Assembly: GCF_900112795.1 (NCBI RefSeq)
Contig: NZ_FONA01000003.1
Coordinates: 1 to 64,000, forward strand
Reading direction: 5' to 3'
From: Thermophagus xiamenensis
Lineage (GTDB): Bacteria > Bacteroidota > Bacteroidia > Bacteroidales > Marinilabiliaceae
DNA: 64,000 nt
The position numbers were made by a program, and so were the translations under genes. Positions 1 to 7,590 of this stretch are shown one piece after another (the first letter of the stretch is position 1; each line of letters starts with the position of its first letter). Under the pieces are notes generated by a model. That model ran no database searches. It saw only the letters and a list, made by a program, of their open reading frames with translations, and was not told where the DNA came from.

Positions 1-32
1 TTTGCCAATTGCACTGCTTCGTTAAGCGGATG

Positions 33-62
33 CAAAAGTAGACTTTTCATTTTATTTTGCAA
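33..62 (-). promoter_or_regulatory. Bacteroidetes-type promoter firing leftwards
   Basis: On the minus strand a TTG (60-62) is followed after exactly 19 bases by TACTTTTG (33-40). This matches the known Bacteroidetes sigma-ABfr consensus TTG-N19-21-TAnnTTTG. Transcription would start near position 26 and run out of the left edge, so the gene it serves is not visible. The TTTGCA that ends the box is common at strong stable-RNA or housekeeping promoters of this phylum, which is inference here. Confidence 0.6.
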
Positions 63-190
63 TACTTTTTTCAATCTTTTTTTGCTGTTTTTTTTTAATT
101 GTTCCCGTTGGGATTTGTTGAAGTATTTCACATATACTTTATAACCAATTATGTCCTAAGAAAATGGAAACTTAAAAACCGAAATTAACG

Positions 191-646
191 CTATTCGTTA
201 TTTGAATTTTCTTTTTCTTCATCCACTTCTTCCGATTCTTTGGCTTTGTTATATTCTTCAATGCTTTCCTGACTAATAATACCTTTTTCCTTCAAGAGAT
301 TAAACCATGTAAAGACTTTTTTAATATCGGAAACATAAACTCGCTCATCATCGTAATCAGGCAGCACCTCTTTAAAAGTCTTCTTTAACTCATCTGAAGA
401 AGCCTTTTTAGGATTTATTTTAACATCTTTCTCAAAAATAGAGATAAAAACATCTGCCAGCTTCACGTCGTCATCGATAGTATAAATAGATATATCTTCC
501 AAAGAGCTAATTTTAGAAGTAGCATAGGCTGGCATCCTCTTACCATCAAGCAACGATTCTACAATAATGCTGTTCTTAGCATTTGTAATTAACTTAAAAA
601 GTCCGGGTTTTCCGGAAATAGCAAGGATTCCTTTCAACATACTCAT
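191..646 (-). CDS. DUF5606 family protein
   Basis: A 151-residue protein opening MSMLKGILAISGKPGLFKL, which I recognise as the start of the DUF5606 family, a small conserved protein of Bacteroidetes with no settled biochemical role. The N-terminal 60 residues look like a compact beta-rich domain (GKPGLFKL, then GKRMPAYATSKISSLEDI). The central part is helical and the last 30 residues are a Glu/Lys/Asn-rich, probably disordered tail. A start two codons later (MLKGIL) is equally possible. It is transcribed alone, leftwards, with about 300 bases of AT-rich DNA upstream. A TATTTTTG box at 758-765 (minus strand) could be its -7 element, but no TTG sits at the right distance. Family assignment is from memory of the sequence pattern. 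Confidence 0.75.
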   Translation of the reverse strand: MSMLKGILAISGKPGLFKLITNAKNSIIVESLLDGKRMPAYATSKISSLEDISIYTIDDDVKLADVFISIFEKDVKINPKKASSDELKKTFKEVLPDYDDERVYVSDIKKVFTWFNLLKEKGIISQESIEEYNKAKESEEVDEEKENSNNE

Positions 647-943
647 TAGTTAAAATTTATCTAAAACATAGGTCTATTTAAACATGCAAGGCAACAACCC
701 CCTAACACAACAAATGGTTAAAATTATACTTGTTGCTTGCAATAAATTTTGGAGCGACAAAAATAATATAAACATGTAATTGACCGTCCTTTTAATGCAT
801 ATAATTACTTTATACTCTAAAAAAATGTTTTACACACATTAATTATTACCTACGTTGTTGATCTGTTAAAACAATTATGACCTAAGTTTTTTAAAGATAC
901 AAATTTTCTTAGAACCGTAATTTATTATCTCCACCAGAAAGAA

Positions 944-1672
944 TTAATTGAATCCACGTTCCTTTTTAATTTTATCATACGCTTCATTGACCTTTGCAAA
1001 TTTTTCATTGGCTGACTTCTGAAACTCAGGTCCAAGGTGACTAACTCTGTCAGGGTGGAAACGTAAAGCCATTTTTCGATAAGCCTTTTTTACTTCATCA
1101 TCGGAAGCAGATGGCGAAATTTCCAACACTTTATAAGCTGCATCCAAATTATCATAAAACATATTCAACACGGACTGATAATCGGCATCGGAAATACCTA
1201 AAAAATTGGAAATTCGTTGAATAACCTCAATTTCGGTCTTATCCAGAATTCCATCAGCCAATCCCAATCCAAACAAGAGATGGAGCAACTGAATCCTACT
1301 ATCATAATTAACATTAATCCGTATTTGGTGGCAAACCTCCAAAAGTGGAATTTCTTTTTTTGTCAGATCTCGGAGAATAATCAAGGCTTCACCCGCCTTT
1401 TCTATACCCAACAAGTTTCTTAAATAGTTTTTGACATAATCCAGTTCAGACCGTAAAATTTTACCATCGGATTTCATTACCGCCGCTAAAAGTACCAACA
1501 GAGAAACCACAAAACCATCACGTGAAGCTTCTCTTGTTTGGTTCATACTAATTCTTTCTCCTGACGCGGCTTCTCCTGCGTGCCGCCCTAAAAACATGCC
1601 AATTAAAGCACCGATAGGCCCCATGACCCACCAGCCTATACCAAATCCAATAAGTGAACCTAACAATCCCAT
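944..1672 (-). CDS. TerB/DnaJ-domain co-chaperone (DjlA-like)
   Basis: A 242-residue protein with three visible parts. A glycine-rich hydrophobic N terminus (residues 1-30, repeated GxxxG) looks like a membrane-inserting segment. A TerB-like helical domain covers about 50-165. A C-terminal J domain (about 177-240) carries the HPD tripeptide in [11 protein letters not shown], the motif that stimulates Hsp70 ATPase. This is the layout of the DjlA family of membrane-anchored DnaK partners. Its start overlaps the end of coaE by 13 bases, which indicates translational coupling, and it is the last gene of the leftward nusB operon. Which DnaK clients it serves cannot be read from the sequence. Confidence 0.85.
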   Translation of the reverse strand: MGLLGSLIGFGIGWWVMGPIGALIGMFLGRHAGEAASGERISMNQTREASRDGFVVSLLVLLAAVMKSDGKILRSELDYVKNYLRNLLGIEKAGEALIILRDLTKKEIPLLEVCHQIRINVNYDSRIQLLHLLFGLGLADGILDKTEIEVIQRISNFLGISDADYQSVLNMFYDNLDAAYKVLEISPSASDDEVKKAYRKMALRFHPDRVSHLGPEFQKSANEKFAKVNEAYDKIKKERGFN

Positions 1673-2250
1673 ATTTGCAATAATTCAAAATGTATTTTTA
1701 AAACCTGAGGAACAACTAAATGATTATCATCTGCTGTAATTTCAAAATTACAAAATAGACGTTTCTTATCATCATTCCATTGATACTTCATGCGCTTTAG
1801 CACCTGCTCTTCACTCATTCCATCACGTCGAACAACACGCGCAATTCTAACATTTTCAGGTGCACTTACCAATATTATCTTATCCAGAAGGTGATTTCCA
1901 CCGCCCTCCAATAAAACAGCAGCCTCTTCAATAACATAAGGAGCATTTTGCCGTCGTGACCATTGAAAAAAGTCCTCTCGCACCACCGGATGAACAAGGG
2001 CATTTACTTTTAAAATCAACTCAGGGTCATGGAAAATCATTTTGGCAACATGACTTCGGTTTAATTTTCCATATTCAAAAGCCTTTTCTCCAAATAATTT
2101 TCGATACCCCTCAACCAGAACCGGATGCTCCTGAATTAACCGGCGCGCTTCCAAGTCGGCATAATAAACAGGGATACCTAACGACTCAAAAATTTTGCAA
2201 ATGGTGGTTTTGCCACTACCTATACCACCTGTAACACCAACTTTTAACAA
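1660..2250 (-). CDS. coaE: Dephospho-CoA kinase
   Basis: A 196-residue cytosolic kinase that phosphorylates the 3'-hydroxyl of dephospho-CoA, the last step of coenzyme A synthesis. The P-loop is GGIGSGKTT at residues 8-16. It is followed by [10 protein letters not shown] and, later, [11 protein letters not shown], all family hallmarks. Length is normal (about 200). It begins 2 bases after the YbbR gene ends and overlaps the following TerB/DnaJ gene, so it sits inside the leftward operon. The C-terminal part is slightly irregular but no catalytic element is missing. Confidence 0.93.
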   Translation of the reverse strand: MLKVGVTGGIGSGKTTICKIFESLGIPVYYADLEARRLIQEHPVLVEGYRKLFGEKAFEYGKLNRSHVAKMIFHDPELILKVNALVHPVVREDFFQWSRRQNAPYVIEEAAVLLEGGGNHLLDKIILVSAPENVRIARVVRRDGMSEEQVLKRMKYQWNDDKKRLFCNFEITADDNHLVVPQVLKIHFELLQIWDC

Positions 2251-2252
2251 AA

Positions 2253-3275
2253 CTAATTCTTTTTTTCAAGCAAATATTCCACAAAAATAGGGGAAAAACT
2301 AAGCGATTCAATATTGATTGGAGCTTTATCCAACCGCACTTTCAGGCGTTCAGGGCGGTCACTTCGCAACACAGGCGAGGCATCTATTACAGCACTAAAA
2401 TGAGATTCATCAATGGTACCATATTTGCTAATTCCCACCCTGAAAGAAACCTGGATAGAAGAAGGGAAAGTCTTAATTCGTAAACTATCCGGTAATCCAT
2501 ATATTCGTAAAGGAATTTTTAAGTTTATCTCGGTAAACGGTTCTACAGGAATAGTAGCTGTCACCTTTTTTACAGACGATTTCACACGTGGAGGTATAAC
2601 CAAAGGCACATTGGTGGTAACTGTATCAGAAAGACCTTGAAGATCGATTTTACGAGTTTGGATAAACCGTATGGTATCTACAATCGATTTAGGCCCGGAA
2701 ATGGTCACCGAATCAGGTTGAACCATTATTTCTCCAGCTTGGAGGTATTGCTTTTGGAAACCAATATCTGCCAAAATTTTTACAGGGACACGAGCATTTC
2801 CTTTTTCAGCCAGCGGAACAAATAAAGTATCCGGACTAATATCAATTAATTCCATACCCTGTGATAGTTGTCCTGCAATTTTGTTTTTTTCAGTTGAAGT
2901 AATAGTAAAAACTCCCTCCTCACCAGAAGCGGTTTTCAAAGATTGCATTTCAGAGACGCTAAAAGTAAGTGGCAAAAAAGCATTACTCAATTGATAACGT
3001 AAAATAACAAATCCAACGGCCTTTACCTTAACTTCTATACGTCCTCTAAAATCTTCCGGCAGCATTTTATTCTCAGGTAAATCCACGAACTTTACCGGAT
3101 AACTTAAGGTTGCAGTATATTCTTTTCGCAAAGCATTAAGAAACCAAAATCCGGTCGAAATAACCAAAAAAATTAAAAAGACCACCAGGTTCTTATCTTG
3201 TTTAAGCTGATCAAACCACAACCTAACGATTCCTTGAACTTTTTGATATTGTTTATATATTACATCTCTTCCCAT
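2253..3275 (-). CDS. YbbR-like domain protein (CdaR-type)
   Basis: A 340-residue protein with a single membrane segment near residues 28-46 (VVFLIFLVISTGFWFLNAL) after a short basic cytosolic tail, then a large extracytoplasmic region. The outer part contains repeated beta-strand units of YbbR type, for example residues 180-230 with QPDSVTISGPKSIVDTI. In Firmicutes YbbR/CdaR regulates diadenylate cyclase CdaA. In Bacteroidetes it commonly lies next to coaE, as here (2-base gap). The partner cyclase is not in the window, so a c-di-AMP role is only a possibility. Confidence 0.8.
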   Translation of the reverse strand: MGRDVIYKQYQKVQGIVRLWFDQLKQDKNLVVFLIFLVISTGFWFLNALRKEYTATLSYPVKFVDLPENKMLPEDFRGRIEVKVKAVGFVILRYQLSNAFLPLTFSVSEMQSLKTASGEEGVFTITSTEKNKIAGQLSQGMELIDISPDTLFVPLAEKGNARVPVKILADIGFQKQYLQAGEIMVQPDSVTISGPKSIVDTIRFIQTRKIDLQGLSDTVTTNVPLVIPPRVKSSVKKVTATIPVEPFTEINLKIPLRIYGLPDSLRIKTFPSSIQVSFRVGISKYGTIDESHFSAVIDASPVLRSDRPERLKVRLDKAPINIESLSFSPIFVEYLLEKKN

Positions 3276-3437
3276 GAAAATTGAGCATCAGATAGCATTC
3301 TAAAACATAAAAAAGGAAAAGCAACACTCATCAACTATTATATCAAAATCTGTACTGATACAAAAAAGCCAATGATTTACAAAAATAATCATTGGCCACT
3401 GAAAACAAAATAATTAATAAACGGATATGTGTGACTT

Positions 3438-3752
3438 TTATTTTCTTACAGCATCCGTCATATCCATAATAATGCCTGCTTTGTCAACCTTAATATTTAC
3501 ATTATTTGCGATTTCAACAATAACATAATTTTCTTTGACTTCAGTAACTTTACCATAAATACCTCCGGTCGTTACCACTTTATCACCTTTCTTAAGGTTA
3601 TCGCGGTATTTTTTAAGCTCTTTTTGTCTCTTTACCTGAGGACGAATCATAAAAAAGTAAAACACCACAATAATTAAGATAAAAGGGAATAGTTGCATCA
3701 GCAAACCCCTACTTTCGCCGGTAGCAGCAGCCTGTAATAATAAACTCATCAT
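3438..3752 (-). CDS. yajC: Preprotein translocase subunit YajC
   Basis: A 104-residue single-span membrane protein accessory to SecDF in the Sec export machinery. The membrane segment (about residues 21-41) ends in the family signature FFMIRPQVKRQKE, and is followed by a soluble beta domain with GDKVVTTGGIYGKVTEV, the canonical YajC pattern. Two ATGs in tandem open the frame and either could start. It lies in the leftward operon after the DUF1573 lipoprotein. The yidC insertase gene is in the same window at 27.9 kb, but SecDF is not. Confidence 0.93.
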   Translation of the reverse strand: MMSLLLQAAATGESRGLLMQLFPFILIIVVFYFFMIRPQVKRQKELKKYRDNLKKGDKVVTTGGIYGKVTEVKENYVIVEIANNVNIKVDKAGIIMDMTDAVRK

Positions 3753-3798
3753 AATTCTATCAATTTAAGTTCAAAAAAATAATTTACTATTTAAAAAT

Positions 3799-4236
3799 TT
3801 AATCAGTAACTTGAGCTACTAATGAGAGTAGAATTGGTTTTTCTAAACCACCAAAATAGACACTCACTTGCTGAAACTGTATTCCACTCTTTCCTGCACT
3901 ATTAAATATTACTTCAACAAAACCAGCATCACCGGGCATGACAGGCTTACGGGTATATTTGGCAACGGTACAACCACACCCAGTTTTTACTTTTTCGATA
4001 AATAAAGGGGCGGCTCCTTCATTTTTAAAACGAAAACGCGCTCCTGCCTCTTCTCCCCTTTTTAGCTTACCCAAATCATGTTCAACAAAAGCAAATACCG
4101 GCTTTCCGGCTCCATCACCCTCTAAAAAAAAATTATTGCCTTCTTTTGTGGTATTTCCGCTTTTACAACTCACCATAAAGAAGAGAACAATTAATACCAA
4201 AATTTCTCCGACAACTCCAAAACTCTGGTGCTTCAT
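3799..4236 (-). CDS. DUF1573 lipoprotein
   Basis: A 145-residue exported protein. Residues 1-24 form a signal peptide ending in a lipobox (FFMVSC), so it is expected to be a lipoprotein. The mature part is a DUF1573 immunoglobulin-like domain with the family pattern HDLGKLKRGEEAGARFRF and the Cys pair in KTGCGCTVAKYT. DUF1573 proteins are abundant in Bacteroidetes and of unknown activity. It begins 5 bases after nusB ends and precedes yajC, a gene order that recurs in Bacteroidales from general knowledge. Confidence 0.85.
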   Translation of the reverse strand: MKHQSFGVVGEILVLIVLFFMVSCKSGNTTKEGNNFFLEGDGAGKPVFAFVEHDLGKLKRGEEAGARFRFKNEGAAPLFIEKVKTGCGCTVAKYTRKPVMPGDAGFVEVIFNSAGKSGIQFQQVSVYFGGLEKPILLSLVAQVTD

Positions 4237-4241
4237 CTAAA

Positions 4242-5180
4242 TCACTTCTTATTTATTAATCTTTCAGAGGGATTCTCCTTCTTTAAATAGTTAATTATTT
4301 TGTCCAGAATACCATTAATAAATATACCACTTTTCGGAGTAGAGTAATGCTTGGCTATTTCAATATACTCATTTAAAGTTACTTTAACCGGTATTTCCGG
4401 AAACTCCAAAAACTCTGTAATAGCAATTTCCATTAAAACTATGTCAAGAGAAGCAACGCGCTCCAAATCCCAGTTACGCGAAAATTTTCTTATTAGAGAT
4501 TTATACTCTGAATGATTCAAAATTGTTTTACGAAATAAAGTTTTTACAAATTCGCGGTCTTGCTCATCCTTAAATTCTTTTTGAAGCACCTGATTTTCAC
4601 CATTCTCTTCTTTAAACTCTTTGATGGTTTTGACCACTATACTAACCACAAATTCCGCTTCATCATTCCAAAAAATACTTTCTTCTTCAAAAAGAGCATA
4701 TAAAGGAAGATATTGCCCGATAACTTTTTCATAAAGTTTAGCTATAAATTTGCGGTCGGCCTCATATGAAAGGTCATCTGAAGCCATATATTGTTGGTAG
4801 AGTTCAGAATCACAAATAAATTTAAATATATCTCTTACATATTTTTCATTATTTTTCCAGGAAACGCCTTTAGATTCAATATATTTCAATAACTGACGAT
4901 TCTCCCCCAATTGTTTTATAACTTTGTTATTAATAAATTTCCTGTTGGGATGTAAATCATCGTAAGAAGGCCGCTTCTTGTTAAGCCCTATTTCAATTCT
5001 CCTTTCGGCCAGATCACGTACATCTAAAATTAAAAGTAAAAGTAAATGATAAAGTTCGTAGGATTTGGAAATACTGTGAAACAACTCCCTCTCGGATTCC
5101 TGAAGGGATGTATCTCCCCCTCTGAAATGACCGTAAACCGTTTGCATTACTTTCACACGGAGCAATCTTCTACTAAGCAT
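4242..5180 (-). CDS. nusB: Transcription antitermination factor NusB
   Basis: A 312-residue protein whose C-terminal half (about 165-300) is the NusB fold: RNWDLERVASLDIVLMEIAI, then EFPEIPVKVTLNEYIEIAKH and GIFINGILDKI. NusB binds boxA RNA with S10 and promotes processive rRNA transcription. The protein is about twice the length of Escherichia coli NusB because of an N-terminal helical extension that starts with MLSRRLLRVKVMQTVYGHFRG, a form normal in Bacteroidetes. It is the first gene of the leftward operon nusB - DUF1573 - yajC - ybbR - coaE - TerB/DnaJ and has a well-matched promoter upstream. Confidence 0.9.
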   Translation of the reverse strand: MLSRRLLRVKVMQTVYGHFRGGDTSLQESERELFHSISKSYELYHLLLLLILDVRDLAERRIEIGLNKKRPSYDDLHPNRKFINNKVIKQLGENRQLLKYIESKGVSWKNNEKYVRDIFKFICDSELYQQYMASDDLSYEADRKFIAKLYEKVIGQYLPLYALFEEESIFWNDEAEFVVSIVVKTIKEFKEENGENQVLQKEFKDEQDREFVKTLFRKTILNHSEYKSLIRKFSRNWDLERVASLDIVLMEIAITEFLEFPEIPVKVTLNEYIEIAKHYSTPKSGIFINGILDKIINYLKKENPSERLINKK

Positions 5181-5220
5181 TCGTTAAAGAACTTTTAAGA
5201 CTTCAGATAATTATTCATCA

Positions 5221-5250
5221 CAAAAGTAGATTTTTTTTTATTTTCTACAA
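5221..5250 (-). promoter_or_regulatory. Promoter of the nusB operon
   Basis: Minus strand TTG (5248-5250), a 19-base spacer and TACTTTTG (5221-5228) match the Bacteroidetes promoter consensus exactly. Transcription would begin near 5214, giving a leader of about 34 bases before nusB. There is no comparable match inside the operon, so it probably drives all six genes. Confidence 0.65.
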
Positions 5251-5676
5251 GAATGCCCGGGTAAAAAACAACGTTCCCTAGCCACTTAAAAATCTCATAA
5301 ATTAGTGTACCAATTGACTTTTCAGCTTGAAAATGGTTAATCAAATAAAACCACTATAATAACTACTTCTTCCTTAAATGCTTTGTACAAAATATTCTAT
5401 TGCTATAGAAGCTAAACAATTATTGTTAAAATTTAGCTCTTGCCTCACATCGTCAAAAAATCATATCACTTTCGAGCCGAAATTTCTCCGTCAAGGATAC
5501 AATTAAACAATAAAGCAGGTTTTCAGCAGCTTAATCTGCCAAAAATCATCATTCGTCGTTAAATAGTTTAAATTTTAGAATAATTCTGTAAACAATAATT
5601 GGTTATTTTGAAAAATTATTGCCATTTTTGAGCAGGAGAAACACAATGTTTTCTTACTCAAAAAATTTAATTTAAG
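5251..5676. other. Intergenic stretch without a gene
   Basis: About 430 AT-rich bases between the divergent nusB operon and the DUF3276 gene. The short reading frames here lack recognisable protein character. It presumably holds the rightward promoter for the DUF3276 gene, but I see no clear TTG/TAnnTTTG pair; ATTTTTGAG near 5625-5633 is the nearest candidate. Confidence 0.5.
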
Positions 5677-6069
5677 ATGGAAGGATTTGACAAAAAAGAT
5701 GGAATTGAAAAAAAGCGAAATGGAAGAGAAGAGATCTTTTCGAGGGTAGTAAGAGCCGGAAAGCGGACTTATTTTTTTGATGTCAAGGCGACCCGAAAAG
5801 ATGATTATTACCTGACCATTACCGAAAGCAAAAAGCGTTTTGAAGAAGACGGTCGGTTTCGCTTTGAAAAGCACAAACTCTTTCTATACAAAGAGGATTT
5901 TGAAAAGTTCACCAATGGTCTAAAAGAAGTGATCGAGTTTATTCAGGCCGAACAAGGGTTAAATAATAGCGATGGCTCAGTAGAAACCGAATCTTCAGAA
6001 TCTACTGAAGAAACACTCTCTACGGCTGAATATACGAATGTTGACTTTGAAGACCTTAATCAGGAGTAA
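5677..6069 (+). CDS. DUF3276 / PUR-family nucleic-acid-binding protein
   Basis: A 130-residue protein with one PUR-alpha-like repeat at about residues 15-90: IFSRVVRAGKRTYFFDVKAT, then DDYYLTITESKKRF and LYKEDFEKFTNGL. Bacterial DUF3276 proteins share the PUR fold and bind single-stranded DNA or RNA, and they are near-universal in Bacteroidetes. The last 40 residues are a Ser/Glu/Thr-rich acidic tail. It is a single-gene transcript that ends at a strong terminator 20 bases downstream. Its physiological target is not known from the sequence. Confidence 0.85.
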   Translation: MEGFDKKDGIEKKRNGREEIFSRVVRAGKRTYFFDVKATRKDDYYLTITESKKRFEEDGRFRFEKHKLFLYKEDFEKFTNGLKEVIEFIQAEQGLNNSDGSVETESSESTEETLSTAEYTNVDFEDLNQE

Positions 6070-6087
6070 TGACAACTGAATTGCATA

Positions 6088-6127
6088 AAAAAAACGGGGT
6101 GTTTTTATAAAGCCCCGTTTTTTTTAT
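6088..6127. terminator. Intrinsic terminator
   Basis: Inverted repeat AAAAACGGGG (6090-6099) / CCCCGTTTTT (6113-6122) with a 13-base loop and A/T runs on both sides. It can stop rightward transcription from the DUF3276 gene and leftward transcription from the opposite side. Confidence 0.85.
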
Positions 6128-6143
6128 ATTGTTCTTCGCCTGG

Positions 6144-6914
6144 TTATTGAAGTAAGCCAGGATTATCAGAATTTCCAAAGCTCTTTTTATCTATTTTTTT
6201 TAATATTTCTCCCAGCTCGAAAAAAGTTAACTTTTTAACATTTGTAAGAACAAAGTCTCGCCGTAATCCTCCACCCAATAGATTGGCTTCGTCAATAGCT
6301 GCTTTTACTTTTTCATTAAGCGGCACATCAATGGGGACAAGTCCCCAAAAAGTTACAAATTGACCTGAAAACCCAATAAATTCCAGTTTTCCATCAAACT
6401 TATCAAACATATATTCTACCTCTCCCGAAATTACTCTCTGTCTGGTTTGATCAAAGTCACTGCCATCTTTTGAGAAAAAGGCACCAAAAAATCGCAACTT
6501 TTGACCACTCCCTCCTAATCCGGTAGAAATAAACATGGGAGGGTGATCAAGCATGGTAGCCTGAAATATTAATTTGCATTCTTCAAGTGCCAAATAGGTC
6601 CAGTCTTCAAGCCCTTTGTCAGGATTCTCCTGATAACTCTGTAAAGTACGAATAGCATCCGGAGTACCAATAGAAGCGAGTGCAGCTAAACGTTTTCGTT
6701 TACTTTGAACGGAGGAATTTTCATCCCATAATTCATATTTTCCGGAAGTAACTATGTCGGGTCGTAAATTCTTTTTAACCTCCTTCGACATTCTCATGTA
6801 CGCCATTTGAGTATCAAGAGATACTTCGCGCTCCATAACCTGGATCTCGCCCCCATTTTCTCTGACAACTCGTTGAAAATCCTCAAATGTACCTGAAAAA
6901 TCCATGGCGTTCAT
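6144..6914 (-). CDS. Conserved hypothetical protein with HEAT-like helices
   Basis: A 256-residue soluble protein with no signal peptide or membrane segment. I do not recognise a named family. Residues 65-125 (KRKRLAALASIGTPDAIRTL, then an acidic helix) look like one or two HEAT-type helical repeats. Residues 130-215 are a mixed alpha/beta part with repeated aromatic-glycine stretches (RFFGAFFSKDG, FIGFSGQFVTFWG). The C terminus is helical. It is a single leftward gene that converges on the DUF3276 gene across the shared terminator. A protein-interaction role is all that HEAT helices would suggest. Confidence 0.65.
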   Translation of the reverse strand: MNAMDFSGTFEDFQRVVRENGGEIQVMEREVSLDTQMAYMRMSKEVKKNLRPDIVTSGKYELWDENSSVQSKRKRLAALASIGTPDAIRTLQSYQENPDKGLEDWTYLALEECKLIFQATMLDHPPMFISTGLGGSGQKLRFFGAFFSKDGSDFDQTRQRVISGEVEYMFDKFDGKLEFIGFSGQFVTFWGLVPIDVPLNEKVKAAIDEANLLGGGLRRDFVLTNVKKLTFFELGEILKKIDKKSFGNSDNPGLLQ

Positions 6915-7496
6915 TTATTTTATTCAAATGTACTTCCTAACAATTACCTTACCAAACTAAACGATTATTGAAATCCCTATCCTATCGTTGTGTCAAGGAT
7001 CGTTATTCCGAAGATTGGCATTAAAATTAAAGAAAAATCATATTTTAAAAAGTCTGACTTTCAATAATTCCTATAAATACTAAATTTCACATAAGTATAA
7101 CGAACGGATCGCTTTTATGTTTAGGTTGTATCTGTCGTTTCGTCATTTTATTTGGAATAATCTGCCATTTTTTCGGTATTCCGCACAACCAAATCTTCAT
7201 CCCGCGTTGGCTACAAATAATCCTTAGAATGAAGGCAGACAGTTGGGAATTAGCAATTGGGCTTTTTAAACACATGACCATAATGCTTATTTAAGAGATC
7301 AATATGTTTAAGATTACTTTAACCAATCACAAAAAGCTAAAGACAGAAACAGGACTACACAGGCAAAAGTTTTTTTGTGATTAGGGAACAGTTATTAGTA
7401 TTGGATACACTAGGGGCTATTAACTAAATCACAATAAACTAATTTTAAACTATATTCGACCAAGAACTTAGATAAAAGTTATACGGATGGTTTAAA
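6915..7496. other. Intergenic stretch without a gene
   Basis: About 580 AT-rich bases between the HEAT-like protein gene and feoAB. A 64-codon frame on the minus strand (7087-7281) has no protein-like composition and no neighbour context, and I do not call it. The right end carries the candidate feo operator. Confidence 0.5.
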
Positions 7497-7516
7497 AATA
7501 CCTAATAATTGGTATT
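7497..7516. promoter_or_regulatory. Candidate operator upstream of feoAB
   Basis: Perfect 6-base arms AATACC and GGTATT separated by 8 bases, centred 85 bases before the feoAB ATG. Iron-uptake genes are usually repressed by Fur- or DtxR-type dimers that bind such dyads, but this is not a clear match to the classical Fur box. The call rests on symmetry and position only. Confidence 0.3.
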
Positions 7517-7590
7517 GTTGAGTAGTAGAACTATCCTTAAATTTGGAAAATTTCAAAATCAAAGGATTAAACATAAGGTTACACAACAAT

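Noticed and set aside
7087-7281. A 64-codon minus-strand frame before feoAB
   Set aside because: Composition looks like random AT-rich DNA, and no similar protein comes to mind; called gene-free.
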